Assembly (NCBI GenBank): GCA_044224315.1
Contig: JBGAKR010000001.1
Location: 682,001-746,000, forward strand
Direction: 5' to 3'
DNA: 64,000 nt
Source of the DNA: JAGXTF01 sp044224315
GTDB lineage: Bacteria > Bacteroidota > Bacteroidia > NS11-12g > UBA955
Part shown: in pieces, positions 51,591 to 60,500 of the stretch
Position numbering within the stretch: the stretch's first letter is position 1
Layout: every line of letters starts with the position of its first letter
Notes under the pieces: model-generated
Databases searched by the model: none
Seen by the model: the letters and a program-made list of their open reading frames with translations, nothing else
Told to the model about the DNA's origin: nothing
Program-made: the position numbers and the translations under genes

Positions 51591-51735
51591 TAACAATCAA
51601 ATGTAAACGATTTTGGGTTGAAAACCCGCACATGAGTGGTTTCTGACATTTCTAAGACAAATTTGGGTAAATAACCAACCACATTCCGAAAAATTCAATT
51701 CAGGCACGATTTTTGAGCATGGGGCAGTGTAAACT

Positions 51736-52155
51736 ATGACAAGTAACCGCACATTCACCATGATTAAGCCCGATGCAGTAGCCAACGGGCACGCAGGCAA
51801 AATTATTGATCAGATTACCCAGGCTGGTTTCAAAGTAATTGCATTGAAATACACCCGCCTCAGCGCCGAACTGGCTGGCGAATTTTACGGCATTCACCGC
51901 GAACGCCCATTCTTCAACGATTTGGTAAGCTTTATGACTTCAGGTCCCATCTATGCGGCCATTTTGGAAAAAGACAATGCCATTGAAGATTTCCGTAAAC
52001 TTATCGGTGCTACAGATCCTCAAAAAGCCGAACCCGGTACCATTCGCAATCTGTTTGCAAAAAGCATTGATGCCAACGCCATTCATGGCAGCGACAGCGA
52101 TGAAAATGCCGAAATCGAAGGCCGCTTCTTCTTTTCTCAATTCGAAAGATTCTGA
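51736..52155 (+). CDS. ndk: Nucleoside diphosphate kinase
   Basis: This 139-residue kinase moves gamma-phosphate between NTPs and NDPs through the active-site histidine H117 (NAIHGSDS), with TFTMIKPDAVANG at the N-terminus, HRERPFF and DPQKAEPGTIRNLFA as nucleotide-binding parts. Length is normal. A strong terminator follows, and the next gene starts just after it. Confidence 0.97.
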   Translation: MTSNRTFTMIKPDAVANGHAGKIIDQITQAGFKVIALKYTRLSAELAGEFYGIHRERPFFNDLVSFMTSGPIYAAILEKDNAIEDFRKLIGATDPQKAEPGTIRNLFAKSIDANAIHGSDSDENAEIEGRFFFSQFERF

Positions 52156-52177
52156 ATTTAACTCCCCAAATTTGATA

Positions 52178-52209
52178 AAAGCCCGCTATTTTTGGCGGGC
52201 TTTCTTTTT
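52178..52209 (+). terminator. Rho-independent terminator after ndk
   Basis: AAAGCCCGC (52178-52186), 8-nt loop, GCGGGCTTT (52195-52203) give a perfect 9-bp stem followed by CTTTTT. The LOG gene's ATG is only 4 nt later, so its mRNA, unless read through, must start within or just after this hairpin. Confidence 0.85.
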
Positions 52210-52212
52210 GCA

Positions 52213-52965
52213 ATGGAAAATACCGATTTACACACCGCAGGTCTTAATCCCAAACCCAAAAATATAAATGTAGGGTATCTCGAAGGCCCGCATGGCCGCT
52301 GGTATGAGCTGGGTTTCATGTTTAAAGTGCTTTTCGAATTTATCAAAGGTTTCAGAAAACTGCACTTCCTTGGACCCTGCGTAGCTATTTTTGGTTCGGC
52401 CCGGTTTAAGGAAGACCATGAATTTTACCAAATGGCCCGGGAGATGGGTAAACGGGTGGGCAAACTGGGCTTTGGAATCATCACCGGAGGCGGACCTGGT
52501 ATTATGGAAGCGGCCAATCGCGGTGCACGGGATGTGGGTGCAAAAAGCATAGGGGTAAACATTAAATTGCCTTTTGAACAAAAACCCAATCCCTACCTCG
52601 ACAGATGGGTAGAAATAGAATACTTTTTTATTCGAAAAGTAATGATGTTTAAATATTCATTTGGATTTATAATTATGCCAGGCGGATTTGGTACCATAGA
52701 CGAAATGTTTGAAGCCCTCACTCTCATTCAAACAAAAAAAATGCCCTGGTTTCCGGTAGTATTAATGGGCACTGAATATTGGAAAGATGTGATAGAACAG
52801 GTTGAAAAAATGAACGCCCGCCACACCATTTCAGAAGAGGATGACGATATGCTGTGTATAACAGATGACCCGGACGTAGCTATTGCTTTTCTCGAAAGCA
52901 AAATTGGAGCCTTTGCCACACGCCGCAAACCCATTAAACCCATATGGTGGTTGGGAGAAAAATAA
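52213..52965 (+). CDS. LOG-family (TIGR00730-type) protein
   Basis: This is a 250-residue protein of the lysine-decarboxylase-like/LOG fold: VAIFGSARFKEDHEFYQMAREMGKRVGKLGFGIITGGGPGIMEAANRGA and the signature PGGFGTIDEMFE. LOG proteins are phosphoribohydrolases on nucleoside 5'-monophosphates. They are known from cytokinin activation but also occur in bacteria that make no cytokinin. ATG 52213 is preferred to an upstream TTG at 52192 that lies inside the terminator. Its 3' end overlaps the next gene by 22 nt. Confidence 0.93.
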   Translation: MENTDLHTAGLNPKPKNINVGYLEGPHGRWYELGFMFKVLFEFIKGFRKLHFLGPCVAIFGSARFKEDHEFYQMAREMGKRVGKLGFGIITGGGPGIMEAANRGARDVGAKSIGVNIKLPFEQKPNPYLDRWVEIEYFFIRKVMMFKYSFGFIIMPGGFGTIDEMFEALTLIQTKKMPWFPVVLMGTEYWKDVIEQVEKMNARHTISEEDDDMLCITDDPDVAIAFLESKIGAFATRRKPIKPIWWLGEK

Positions 52966-54455
52966 ACCTTCAGCCGAGCCTCAAAAACGTATCGCAGCTA
53001 TTGATGCTGCTTTTTGTACTGCATAAAATTGCCTTTTACTTTTTATACTCAAACCGTTTTACCGACCACGACCAGGTAACGGTGTGGATGATGGCCGCTG
53101 ATTATGCCCGCGGACATTTAGACCATCTGTTTTTTTATGGTCAAAACTACAATGTAGCATTGGATGCTTTGCTGGCTGTGCCGCTGATCATACTTGGGAT
53201 TCCTCCATATTTTGCAGTGCCGTTTGTTTGCTTGTTTATTTCAACTTTTTCTGTGTTTCTATTTTGGAAATACCTCATGAAATCAGCAAAATATACATCC
53301 GCAATTGTGACTGTACTGATTTTTCTTACCGGGCCTTTCACCTTCCTGTATCAATATTCCAGTGGTATTTCTCTGGCCGTGCATTTAACGATTCTTTTTT
53401 GGACATTTTCTTTATACAAACCAACAATACTTCGTATATGCATATCGATATTTGTATGTACAATTGTCGGTTTTGGAATCAAAAATGCACTACCGCTTGC
53501 GGCTGCCATGGCAGTATATTTTACTTTTAATACAGCCCCTGTTTTAGGTAAAAGATTAATTTTTATTGCGTTTTCCGGAACTATGGGTGTAGTTATTTAT
53601 TATCTGTTATTCGAACAATCGCTGCAATACTTGCAGATTATTCACAGCAGTCAAATACAAGGCTGGCGAGTGCAACAGTTAATTGGTTCTCTAATAAAAT
53701 TGCCTCAATTATTCTGGGGGTTGGGACCATTTTTGGACTTTGCTGGATTGATTTATTTTATAATTCCCATTGCATTTATAATCCTATTTTTTAAGCGCAA
53801 CAAAATTATTGTATATACAAATATTGCATTTATAACTCTTACCCTAATTAGCTTTGGAGTGGATAAAGTTTCGGATGGACATTTGAATGCTTACTTTCCC
53901 TATGTGCGATTCTTTTTGGGAATAATACCTTTAACTTTAATTAATTTATTGTATTTGCCTGATAAAATTGGAAATCCAAAATTTTTTCTGATAGCGGGAA
54001 TTGCAGGCCTGGTAACATTTTATACAGTGTTAGATTCTTCCGTGAAAAATCACAAAAACCGCAATTTAAGTACCGGGATTACCCCTGTTAAAGACATATT
54101 AAAAAGTGCGCAGAATCCAGCATTGGTAAAATTGTGGAACAACCATGCCCTGTGCATTTCCATGGACGATCCCAGCACCATGTATGCAGCCCAGGCACTA
54201 TTTAAAAATGCCAATACCCTGTACCTGCCTTATGACCGGAGAACCGAAAAATACAGGGTCCACTATTTCGCAGAATTTAATCAGGTTTTTATATACAACC
54301 AGCGCATTTCACTCAATGATACTATGATTGAAAACTACCACCTGCAAAGAATTCCAAGCCAAGCGGGCTATTTGTATCAGGTGCAGGGAAGCGGATTAAC
54401 CCTGGGGACATTTATGCAAAAAGCGGGTTGGGAATATTTTTTAAAACTGGATTAA
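52944..54455 (+). CDS. Polytopic membrane glycosyltransferase-like protein (GT-C type)
   Basis: This is a 503-residue protein with about 10 membrane spans and a C-terminal soluble region (about 400-503). The N-terminal loop after the first helix contains FTDHDQVTVWMMAADYARG, an acidic DxD-like site in the place used by GT-C enzymes (dolichyl/undecaprenyl-phosphate sugar-dependent). No GT-A domain is seen. It probably moves a sugar from a lipid carrier to an acceptor outside the cytoplasm. It starts 22 nt inside the LOG gene and converges with yitT (2-nt gap). Two copies of the dispersed palindrome lie inside it. Confidence 0.7.
   Translation: MVVGRKINLQPSLKNVSQLLMLLFVLHKIAFYFLYSNRFTDHDQVTVWMMAADYARGHLDHLFFYGQNYNVALDALLAVPLIILGIPPYFAVPFVCLFISTFSVFLFWKYLMKSAKYTSAIVTVLIFLTGPFTFLYQYSSGISLAVHLTILFWTFSLYKPTILRICISIFVCTIVGFGIKNALPLAAAMAVYFTFNTAPVLGKRLIFIAFSGTMGVVIYYLLFEQSLQYLQIIHSSQIQGWRVQQLIGSLIKLPQLFWGLGPFLDFAGLIYFIIPIAFIILFFKRNKIIVYTNIAFITLTLISFGVDKVSDGHLNAYFPYVRFFLGIIPLTLINLLYLPDKIGNPKFFLIAGIAGLVTFYTVLDSSVKNHKNRNLSTGITPVKDILKSAQNPALVKLWNNHALCISMDDPSTMYAAQALFKNANTLYLPYDRRTEKYRVHYFAEFNQVFIYNQRISLNDTMIENYHLQRIPSQAGYLYQVQGSGLTLGTFMQKAGWEYFLKLD
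53450..53465. repeat. Dispersed palindrome, degenerate copy inside the GT-C gene
   Basis: ATTTGTATGTACAATT differs from the consensus at two bases. It is in frame as IFVCTI. Confidence 0.45.
53807..53822. repeat. Dispersed palindrome, exact core inside the GT-C gene
   Basis: TATTGTATATACAAAT, in frame as IIVYTN. A third, weaker match (TTTTTATATACAAC) lies at 54286-54299 in the same gene. Confidence 0.6.
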
Positions 54456-54457
54456 AA

Positions 54458-55339
54458 TTATTGTTTGATTTTGCGTTTTTTAATCATACCTCCGCGGGTG
54501 TCGTACACACTGCCCATAGCAACAAAAGCCTGAGAGTCTATCTCATTTATTTCGTGTTGCAATTTCGACAATTCAAGGCGTGTAATTACCGTATAAATTA
54601 TATCCGTTTCCCTGATTAATTGACCGCGTTTTCCATGCCCCATTACACCATGAAAAAGGGTAACCCCGCGGCCCATCTTATCTACAATCATAGTGCGCAT
54701 TTCAGCTGGTTTTTCGGTAACAATTGTAACGCCAATGTATTCTTCAAACCCTTCAACAAAATACTCCATGGTTTTGCTACCCGAAAAATAGGTGAGTACT
54801 GAGTATAAAACCGTTTCAATATCCAGCAACCAGGCACTGAGAATAAAAATGCAAATATTAAGAATAAGGCTAATGTCGCTGCTGGATAATTTATTGCGCC
54901 TGCTGAGATAAATCGACAGAACCTCTGTTCCATCGATAATGGCACCGCCGCGCATTACCAGCCCCATTCCCCCGCCCACAAAAAATCCGCCGAAGGCCGA
55001 AATCAACCAGATATCTTTGGTAATGAGCGGAAAATCGATAAACCACACGCCGAAAGCTAAAAGCAGTACAGCAAAAACGCTGCGAATGGCAAATTGACGG
55101 TTTACCTGGGTACTGCCCAATAAAACCAGTGGCACATTAATGATTACAAACAATACAGCCAGAGGCAATGCTGTAATATGTGTAGCCAGCAATGCAAGGC
55201 CTGTAACACCCCCATCCACCAGACCACGCTGAAGCAAAAACCCTTTGAGTCCATAAGTAGTCATGGCCACGCCCAAGAGCAGGAAAAAAATCCGCCGGAT
55301 GAAGGAAGCATCTGGTATGTTGATGAAGTCGCGCCGCAT
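54458..55339 (-). CDS. YitT-family membrane protein
   Basis: This is a 293-residue protein with five to six N-terminal membrane spans (to about 195: FLLLGVAMTTYGLKGFLLQRGLVDGGVTGLALL, GGGMGLVMRGGAIIDGTEVLSIYLSRR) and a C-terminal cytoplasmic DUF2179 domain (MRTMIVDKMGRGVTLFHGVMGHGKRGQLIRETDIIYTVITRLEL). This is the full YitT plan, and transported substrate is unknown. ATG 55339 is preferred to a GTG at 55354. The gene converges with the GT-C-like gene (2-nt gap). Confidence 0.93.
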   Translation of the reverse strand: MRRDFINIPDASFIRRIFFLLLGVAMTTYGLKGFLLQRGLVDGGVTGLALLATHITALPLAVLFVIINVPLVLLGSTQVNRQFAIRSVFAVLLLAFGVWFIDFPLITKDIWLISAFGGFFVGGGMGLVMRGGAIIDGTEVLSIYLSRRNKLSSSDISLILNICIFILSAWLLDIETVLYSVLTYFSGSKTMEYFVEGFEEYIGVTIVTEKPAEMRTMIVDKMGRGVTLFHGVMGHGKRGQLIRETDIIYTVITRLELSKLQHEINEIDSQAFVAMGSVYDTRGGMIKKRKIKQ

Positions 55340-55412
55340 AGAACAAATTTGCACCCAATTTAGCCAATAGGCAAGTGATATTTGCTACGAAGCCCGTTAT
55401 TTGCACCTGCAA

Positions 55413-55886
55413 ATGGAACTGCAGGAATTATACAATCTGATAGACGACGCCGTAGAAAAAATCGGGGTAGACCCAAAGGATGCAAAAAATGCCGGCGAAG
55501 GGCAATGGTTTTTGATGAATGAGGAAATGCCCATCTATATGGATGCCTGGGAGGAAACCGAGTCAAACCCATGGAATTATTACAAATTTGCCGAAGACCG
55601 CACCATATTCCAGGTTACCATTCCGTTTTGCTATGGGCCTACCGTAAAACGCACAGAATTTTTTGAAGAATTAATGGTGGTAAATCTAAATCTGCATTTT
55701 GGCAAATTTTCGTACAATCCGCCCGAAAATATTGTGGCTCTTTCGTACCGCATCCCAGGCTCAAACCTGCGCCGCGAAATGGTAAAAGACACTATTGATG
55801 CATTGGGGTATTACGCCGAAATGACCTACCATGTGCTAAAAGATGAATTTAACCTAAAACGCGTTCAGGTGCACGAGGAAAGGTAA
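55413..55886 (+). CDS. YbjN-like/type III secretion chaperone-like protein
   Basis: This is a 157-residue acidic cytoplasmic protein. It has an N-terminal helix (ELQELYNLIDDAVEKIGVD), then strand-rich parts (GEGQWFLMNEEMPIYMDAWE, RTIFQVTIPFCYG) and a helix EFFEELMVVNLNLHFGKFSYNPPENIVALSYRI, matching the YbjN/CesT-like fold. In other bacteria such proteins bind partner proteins. Its partner is not evident here. ATG 55413 is preferred to TTG 55401. Its stop abuts the stop of the converging lipoprotein gene. Confidence 0.7.
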   Translation: MELQELYNLIDDAVEKIGVDPKDAKNAGEGQWFLMNEEMPIYMDAWEETESNPWNYYKFAEDRTIFQVTIPFCYGPTVKRTEFFEELMVVNLNLHFGKFSYNPPENIVALSYRIPGSNLRREMVKDTIDALGYYAEMTYHVLKDEFNLKRVQVHEER

Positions 55887-56759
55887 TCAATACCCGTATG
55901 GCGACTGTGGCTGTGGATTTGTAAGTTGCTGCAGAAATAGTTTTGCAGGTATAAAATTCGGGGCAATGGCCAAAACCTGCTTAATGGTTTTAATGGCCTG
56001 GGCCCGGTTATTTTGTAACTGAACCTGCATTTGGGCGCGCAGATAGAGGAATACAGCCTTGGCAGAAACTTTAGAAATCGATTTAAGTTCGGGGAATTCT
56101 ATTCTCACTTCCTTAACCTCAGATTCCGGCCGTTTAATTACCAGATTAATTACACTATCGGCATATTTGAAATTCTGAGCTATGGTTGCTTTGGCAACTA
56201 CCATATGATACAGGTAAGTATAATCACCCGTTTGTTCGTACAATGAATTAAAAATTGCAAAAGCGCCGGTATCATTGCCCGATTCCATTTTTAATTTACC
56301 CAAAATTTCCAGCAAAAACATGTTTTTGGGATTTAATTGTAATCCCTTTTGGGTATAAAATAGTGCCGCGTCGGTTGAACGTGGAATTCCGGGTGTCATT
56401 AAATAAAAATAATGATACAACGCCAGGCTATCGTAATATATTTTTCGATTTGAACTGTCTATTTCAGTAAGCCGGCTTAGCTGCGCTGCGGCAAGGGAAT
56501 AATCAAATGCAGCAAGGGCTTGTTTGTATATTTTATATTCCCTTGTTATTTCATTTTGCGCCGCCTCTTTTTGTTTTTGTTCCTGGGTAATTTTAACAAT
56601 ATTTAATTCATTTTTCAGCGCATTTACCTGCAATTTTGTCGAGTCCAGTTTCTTTTGGGTAGTGCTCAATTCCGCAACTGTGGCGGAATATTGCTTCTTG
56701 GTTACACAAGAAACCATAATAACAATAACTGCAAACGAAATAATTAATATTTTTTTCAT
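55887..56759 (-). CDS. TPR-like lipoprotein, paralogue B
   Basis: This is a 290-residue lipoprotein with signal IVIMVSCVTKK (Cys18), then a coiled-coil stretch (about 25-75: TVAELSTTQKKLDSTKLQVNALKNELNIVKITQEQKQKEAAQNE) and helical repeats. The block YDSLALYHYFYLMTPGIPRSTDAALFYTQKGLQLNPKN... EQTGDYTYLYHMVVAKA also occurs, diverged, in the gene just upstream (56773-57519), so the two arose by tandem duplication. The paralogue lacks the long coiled coil. Start ATG 56759 is the signal-peptide methionine, 13 nt after the paralogue's stop. Function unknown. Confidence 0.75.
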   Translation of the reverse strand: MKKILIISFAVIVIMVSCVTKKQYSATVAELSTTQKKLDSTKLQVNALKNELNIVKITQEQKQKEAAQNEITREYKIYKQALAAFDYSLAAAQLSRLTEIDSSNRKIYYDSLALYHYFYLMTPGIPRSTDAALFYTQKGLQLNPKNMFLLEILGKLKMESGNDTGAFAIFNSLYEQTGDYTYLYHMVVAKATIAQNFKYADSVINLVIKRPESEVKEVRIEFPELKSISKVSAKAVFLYLRAQMQVQLQNNRAQAIKTIKQVLAIAPNFIPAKLFLQQLTNPQPQSPYGY

Positions 56760-56772
56760 GGAATGCCTGTAA

Positions 56773-57519
56773 TTAATTAGCGTGAGGCTGTCCACCTTTG
56801 CTATTAAGGGTTTGCTCAAGCTGATACAACCCTTTCTGAGCCATTAAAAAGGTGGGTTCGATTTTCAGACATTCTTGTAAGGTTAAGCCGGTATTTTTAA
56901 AATCGCCTTTGGCATTATACAGCATAGCCTTGATATACATAAATGCCGCTTTGGCGTTTACTTTTTGCTGAATCTGATCGGTAATGCGAACTGTTTTGGT
57001 ACTGGTAATTTCGGCATTCAATGTATTGTTTACCATAGAATCAACCACATTTACCCTTCCGCGCAGCAATTCGATTACGGTCATCTCCCACAGGTAAGTA
57101 TAATCGCCGGTGCGACCCCACAAATCTTTGAGAATTACGAACGAGGCAGTATCCTTTTGTTCTTCGAGTAACAGTTTTGCCTTCATTTCAAGCAAAAACT
57201 CGTTTTTGGGATTTATGCTCAGCCCTTTCTCGGCATAGTATTTGGGTGTAGCCGGATTGCGCACCATATTGGCCTGGGTAACATATAAAAAATGATACAG
57301 GGTAAGGCTGTCATAAACCCAGGGGTTACCTGCAGAATCTTTGGCCGCAATCTGCAACAGCAGCGTTGAAGCACCCACATAATCCTGGGCATTGCGCGCT
57401 TCATGATAAGCCTTCAGCTCGGAAGATGCATCTGTTTTGCCTTTTTGTTTGCATCCGTAAGGCAACCATACAGAGAAAAATAGTGTCAGAGTAAGGACGA
57501 CTTTGGTCAAAAATTTCAT
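56773..57519 (-). CDS. TPR-like lipoprotein, paralogue A
   Basis: This is a 248-residue lipoprotein (signal ending at about Cys23, LPYGCKQKG). It has helical repeats related to those of the next gene: YDSLTLYHFLYVTQANMVRNPATPKYYAEKGLSINPKNEFLLEMKAKLL and GRTGDYTYLWEMTVIELLRG, then VNAKAAFMYIKAMLYNAKGDFKNTGLTLQECLKIEP, which looks like a genuine TPR pair. Start ATG 57519 is preferred to upstream in-frame codons because the signal peptide begins there. It is divergent, 51 bp apart, from the giant PKD protein, with which it shares a promoter region. Confidence 0.78.
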   Translation of the reverse strand: MKFLTKVVLTLTLFFSVWLPYGCKQKGKTDASSELKAYHEARNAQDYVGASTLLLQIAAKDSAGNPWVYDSLTLYHFLYVTQANMVRNPATPKYYAEKGLSINPKNEFLLEMKAKLLLEEQKDTASFVILKDLWGRTGDYTYLWEMTVIELLRGRVNVVDSMVNNTLNAEITSTKTVRITDQIQQKVNAKAAFMYIKAMLYNAKGDFKNTGLTLQECLKIEPTFLMAQKGLYQLEQTLNSKGGQPHAN

Positions 57520-57527
57520 TTGAGGCG

Positions 57528-57544
57528 CAAAATACGTATTTTTG
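57528..57544. promoter_or_regulatory. Overlapping divergent promoter boxes of the lipoprotein pair and the giant PKD gene
   Basis: CAAAATACGTATTTTTG is nearly palindromic around ATACGTAT. The plus strand has an exact -7 box TATTTTTG (57537-57544). The minus strand reads TATTTTG, one base short of the box. The two start codons, 57519 and 57571, lie 8 and 26 nt away. The two transcripts would compete for this site. Confidence 0.5.
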
Positions 57545-57570
57545 AAGGATTGAATCACCATCTACCCGGT

Positions 57571-60500
57571 ATGAAGGCGAAAATATCATTGCTAAGCTTA
57601 ATACTACTGGCTATGATACCAGCGCGGGCGCAGGTTACGCCCCAAATCGTAGTGGCCGATTCGGTTTTATGTATTCCCAGCAAGGTAGATTTAACAGTTA
57701 TAAATTGCAGTTCGTGTATCAAATTTGAATGGCAGGTTGGGGCTGGTGCTGCATTTAAACCCACTTCCATCAACAATTTTCAAACCATTATTACTTCACC
57801 CGGATGGTACGATGTTACGGTAATTGTGCATACTAGCTCGGGAGCTAAACTGGCCATAGGTAAGAAAAAAGCTTTTTTTGGTCGCCCTGCACCTACTGTA
57901 AAATTCACAGTAAATAAAACCACATTTTGCAAGGGTAGAGATACCCTTATACTCACCGACAGTTCAGATAAATCCGTAGCCCGAGATTGGTTAATCGACG
58001 GCAACATTTATTACAACACGGCTCCCCAAATCAAATACTTGCTCAATGGTTCATTCGGTTACAAAAGCGTTTATATTCTAGTAACCGACAGTTGGGGTTG
58101 CAAAGGCGGGCTGCTGAAGGATTCTATGATCAGTGTCTGGGATTCGGTAAAAGCCAAATTGAATCCGGATGTTACATCAGGTTGTGCACCGCGGTTTATT
58201 CAGTTCAATCCCACTTTTGACTCGGCCAGTCAGAGGGTTGTAAAATTTTTCTGGCAATTTCAAGGGGGAGTTAAGGACACCAGCAGTTTGCGAAAGCCTC
58301 CCAAAGTGTATTACAGCAAAGGCGATACATTCGATGTAAAATTGCGCATTACCACCCATGTGGGCTGTGTATACAGGTACGAAGAAAACAATATAATCTC
58401 CCTTGGCGACACGGCCCTGATGAAAATTACCCCTTCGAAAAACAAAATTTGTGTGAGTGAACGCATTACACTCAGTGTAACCGGAAATAAAACCAAAAAA
58501 CCGGTATGGACCGGATGGAACGTAGCCTATACCGCCGATTCTTCAGTTGGAACCAAAATAAAGGTAAAGTTTAACGATACCGGCTTGGCCTATTTCAAAG
58601 TTACGGAAAACGACCGCGGCTGTATTTCGGAAGCTACAATTAATCCCGGAATAAAAGTTCAGGGGCCGCTGGCAAAGTTTATAAGCGAATACCCTTACTA
58701 CTGTCAGATTCCCAAAAATCTAAAATTCACCAACAAGTCTATAGAAGACAAATCCGGCACCAGCTATAAATGGGATGTATCGGTAAACAAGGGCAGCTCA
58801 GTTTCAACCGCTACAAGTTTAGACCATAGCTATACCACCAACAGCGGTACCAACTACGATGTAACCCTGATTGCCACTGGGAATAACGGCTGTGCTGATA
58901 CTTTAAAAATGCCTATGGCCGCTGCATTCGGTAAAATTGATACCAATTTTACTGTGAAACCAAACCCCGCCTGCCCCGGACAAATGGTACAGCTAATTGC
59001 TAAAGCCAAAGGAACAACAGGATTATCTACCGTTTATTACAATTGGACATTTTACGATGATAAGGGCAATATTGTAAAACGGGATAATGCAGTGAAGGGC
59101 TCGCATACCTACAATACCGCCGGAGATTATAGTGCTAAATTGCTCATTTGGAATAGTGAAGGGTGCAAGGATTCGTTGAAGCTAAAAGATACCATTCATA
59201 TCATTTCTTACAAAGCCAAACTACAGGTAAATGATACATTGGTTTGCACCAACCAGCCCTTCACAGCCATTGCAAGTGGCAGAACCGGATTATTGGCATT
59301 TAAACAACAGTGGGAGTTGATTAATATCGATTCGGCCAATGCCGGGCATGTTTATGCCCATGCTGATACCGTGCAGTTATATGCATCGAAAACAGGCCGG
59401 TGGAAACTTACCTATACCCTGGCAGATACTGCAGCTAACGGATGTTATTCCGTTATTACCTACCCTTACTACATCAAAGTGAGTGGCATAAATATGTCTA
59501 TTTCTGGCACACCGACTTTTGGATGTTCGCCATTGCCGATTACCCTCAATGGAAAAATAAATTACAATGTAAATTATGAAAAAAACGGAGGTAATGTTTA
59601 TGCCTGGAAAACACGTTGGCCAAAGCCAATTTCCATTCAGGATTCTACCAAAATCAGCACGGCTGCCCTGGTAAAAAAGGGAATGCACCAAGCCTGGCTG
59701 GTGTATACAAATGCATCAGGTTGTAAAGATTCTACCCCACAGTTAACGGTAACCGCGGGTATGAATCTCAATTTTAGTATTAACGGTCAATCCTGTACCA
59801 AACGTAAACTTCAGGTGCAAAACAACAGTCCTGCCTGGGTGCAAAGTTTCAGGTATGAATGCGATTCTGCCGGAGCCATTTTTTCACCCTCAAAAACAGT
59901 GAGAGACCCAAGTGTAATATTCACAAAGCCCGGCAAATATCCCATTCGGTTAATTGGAACCTACAATGGCTGTAATGATACCTTTACCCTGGATTATGAA
60001 GCACATGGAATAAAGGCCGATTTTACAACACCCGACTCAATTTCTTTTTGTGCCCCTAAACTCATTAATATTTTTAATTTATCTAAAGGCGCTGTTTATA
60101 ATAAATGGCGGTTCGGGGATGGAGATACTACCATTACCCGATTTAATGAAATAGCAGGGCACCTTTACAATAAAAACAGCAACGCTGGTTATACGGTATC
60201 GTTAATTACCTCCGATGCCTGGGGTTGTAGTGATACATTGGTAAAAACTTCGTTTATAAAAATTATCGGACCCGAACCTGATTTTTCGCTTAAAAACACC
60301 CGCGGATGTGAACCATTGAGAGTAGAATTCATAAATAAAAGCAAGGTATTTAACCGTATGTTTATGGATTATGATAACGGGGTTGTTTATGACACAACGC
60401 TGCTCACCTACTACAATTACAAGGTTACAGACAAATCTAAAAATATACAGTTTTTCTTGCCCCGATTATTGCTTTACGATTCGTTTGGATGCTCGGCACT

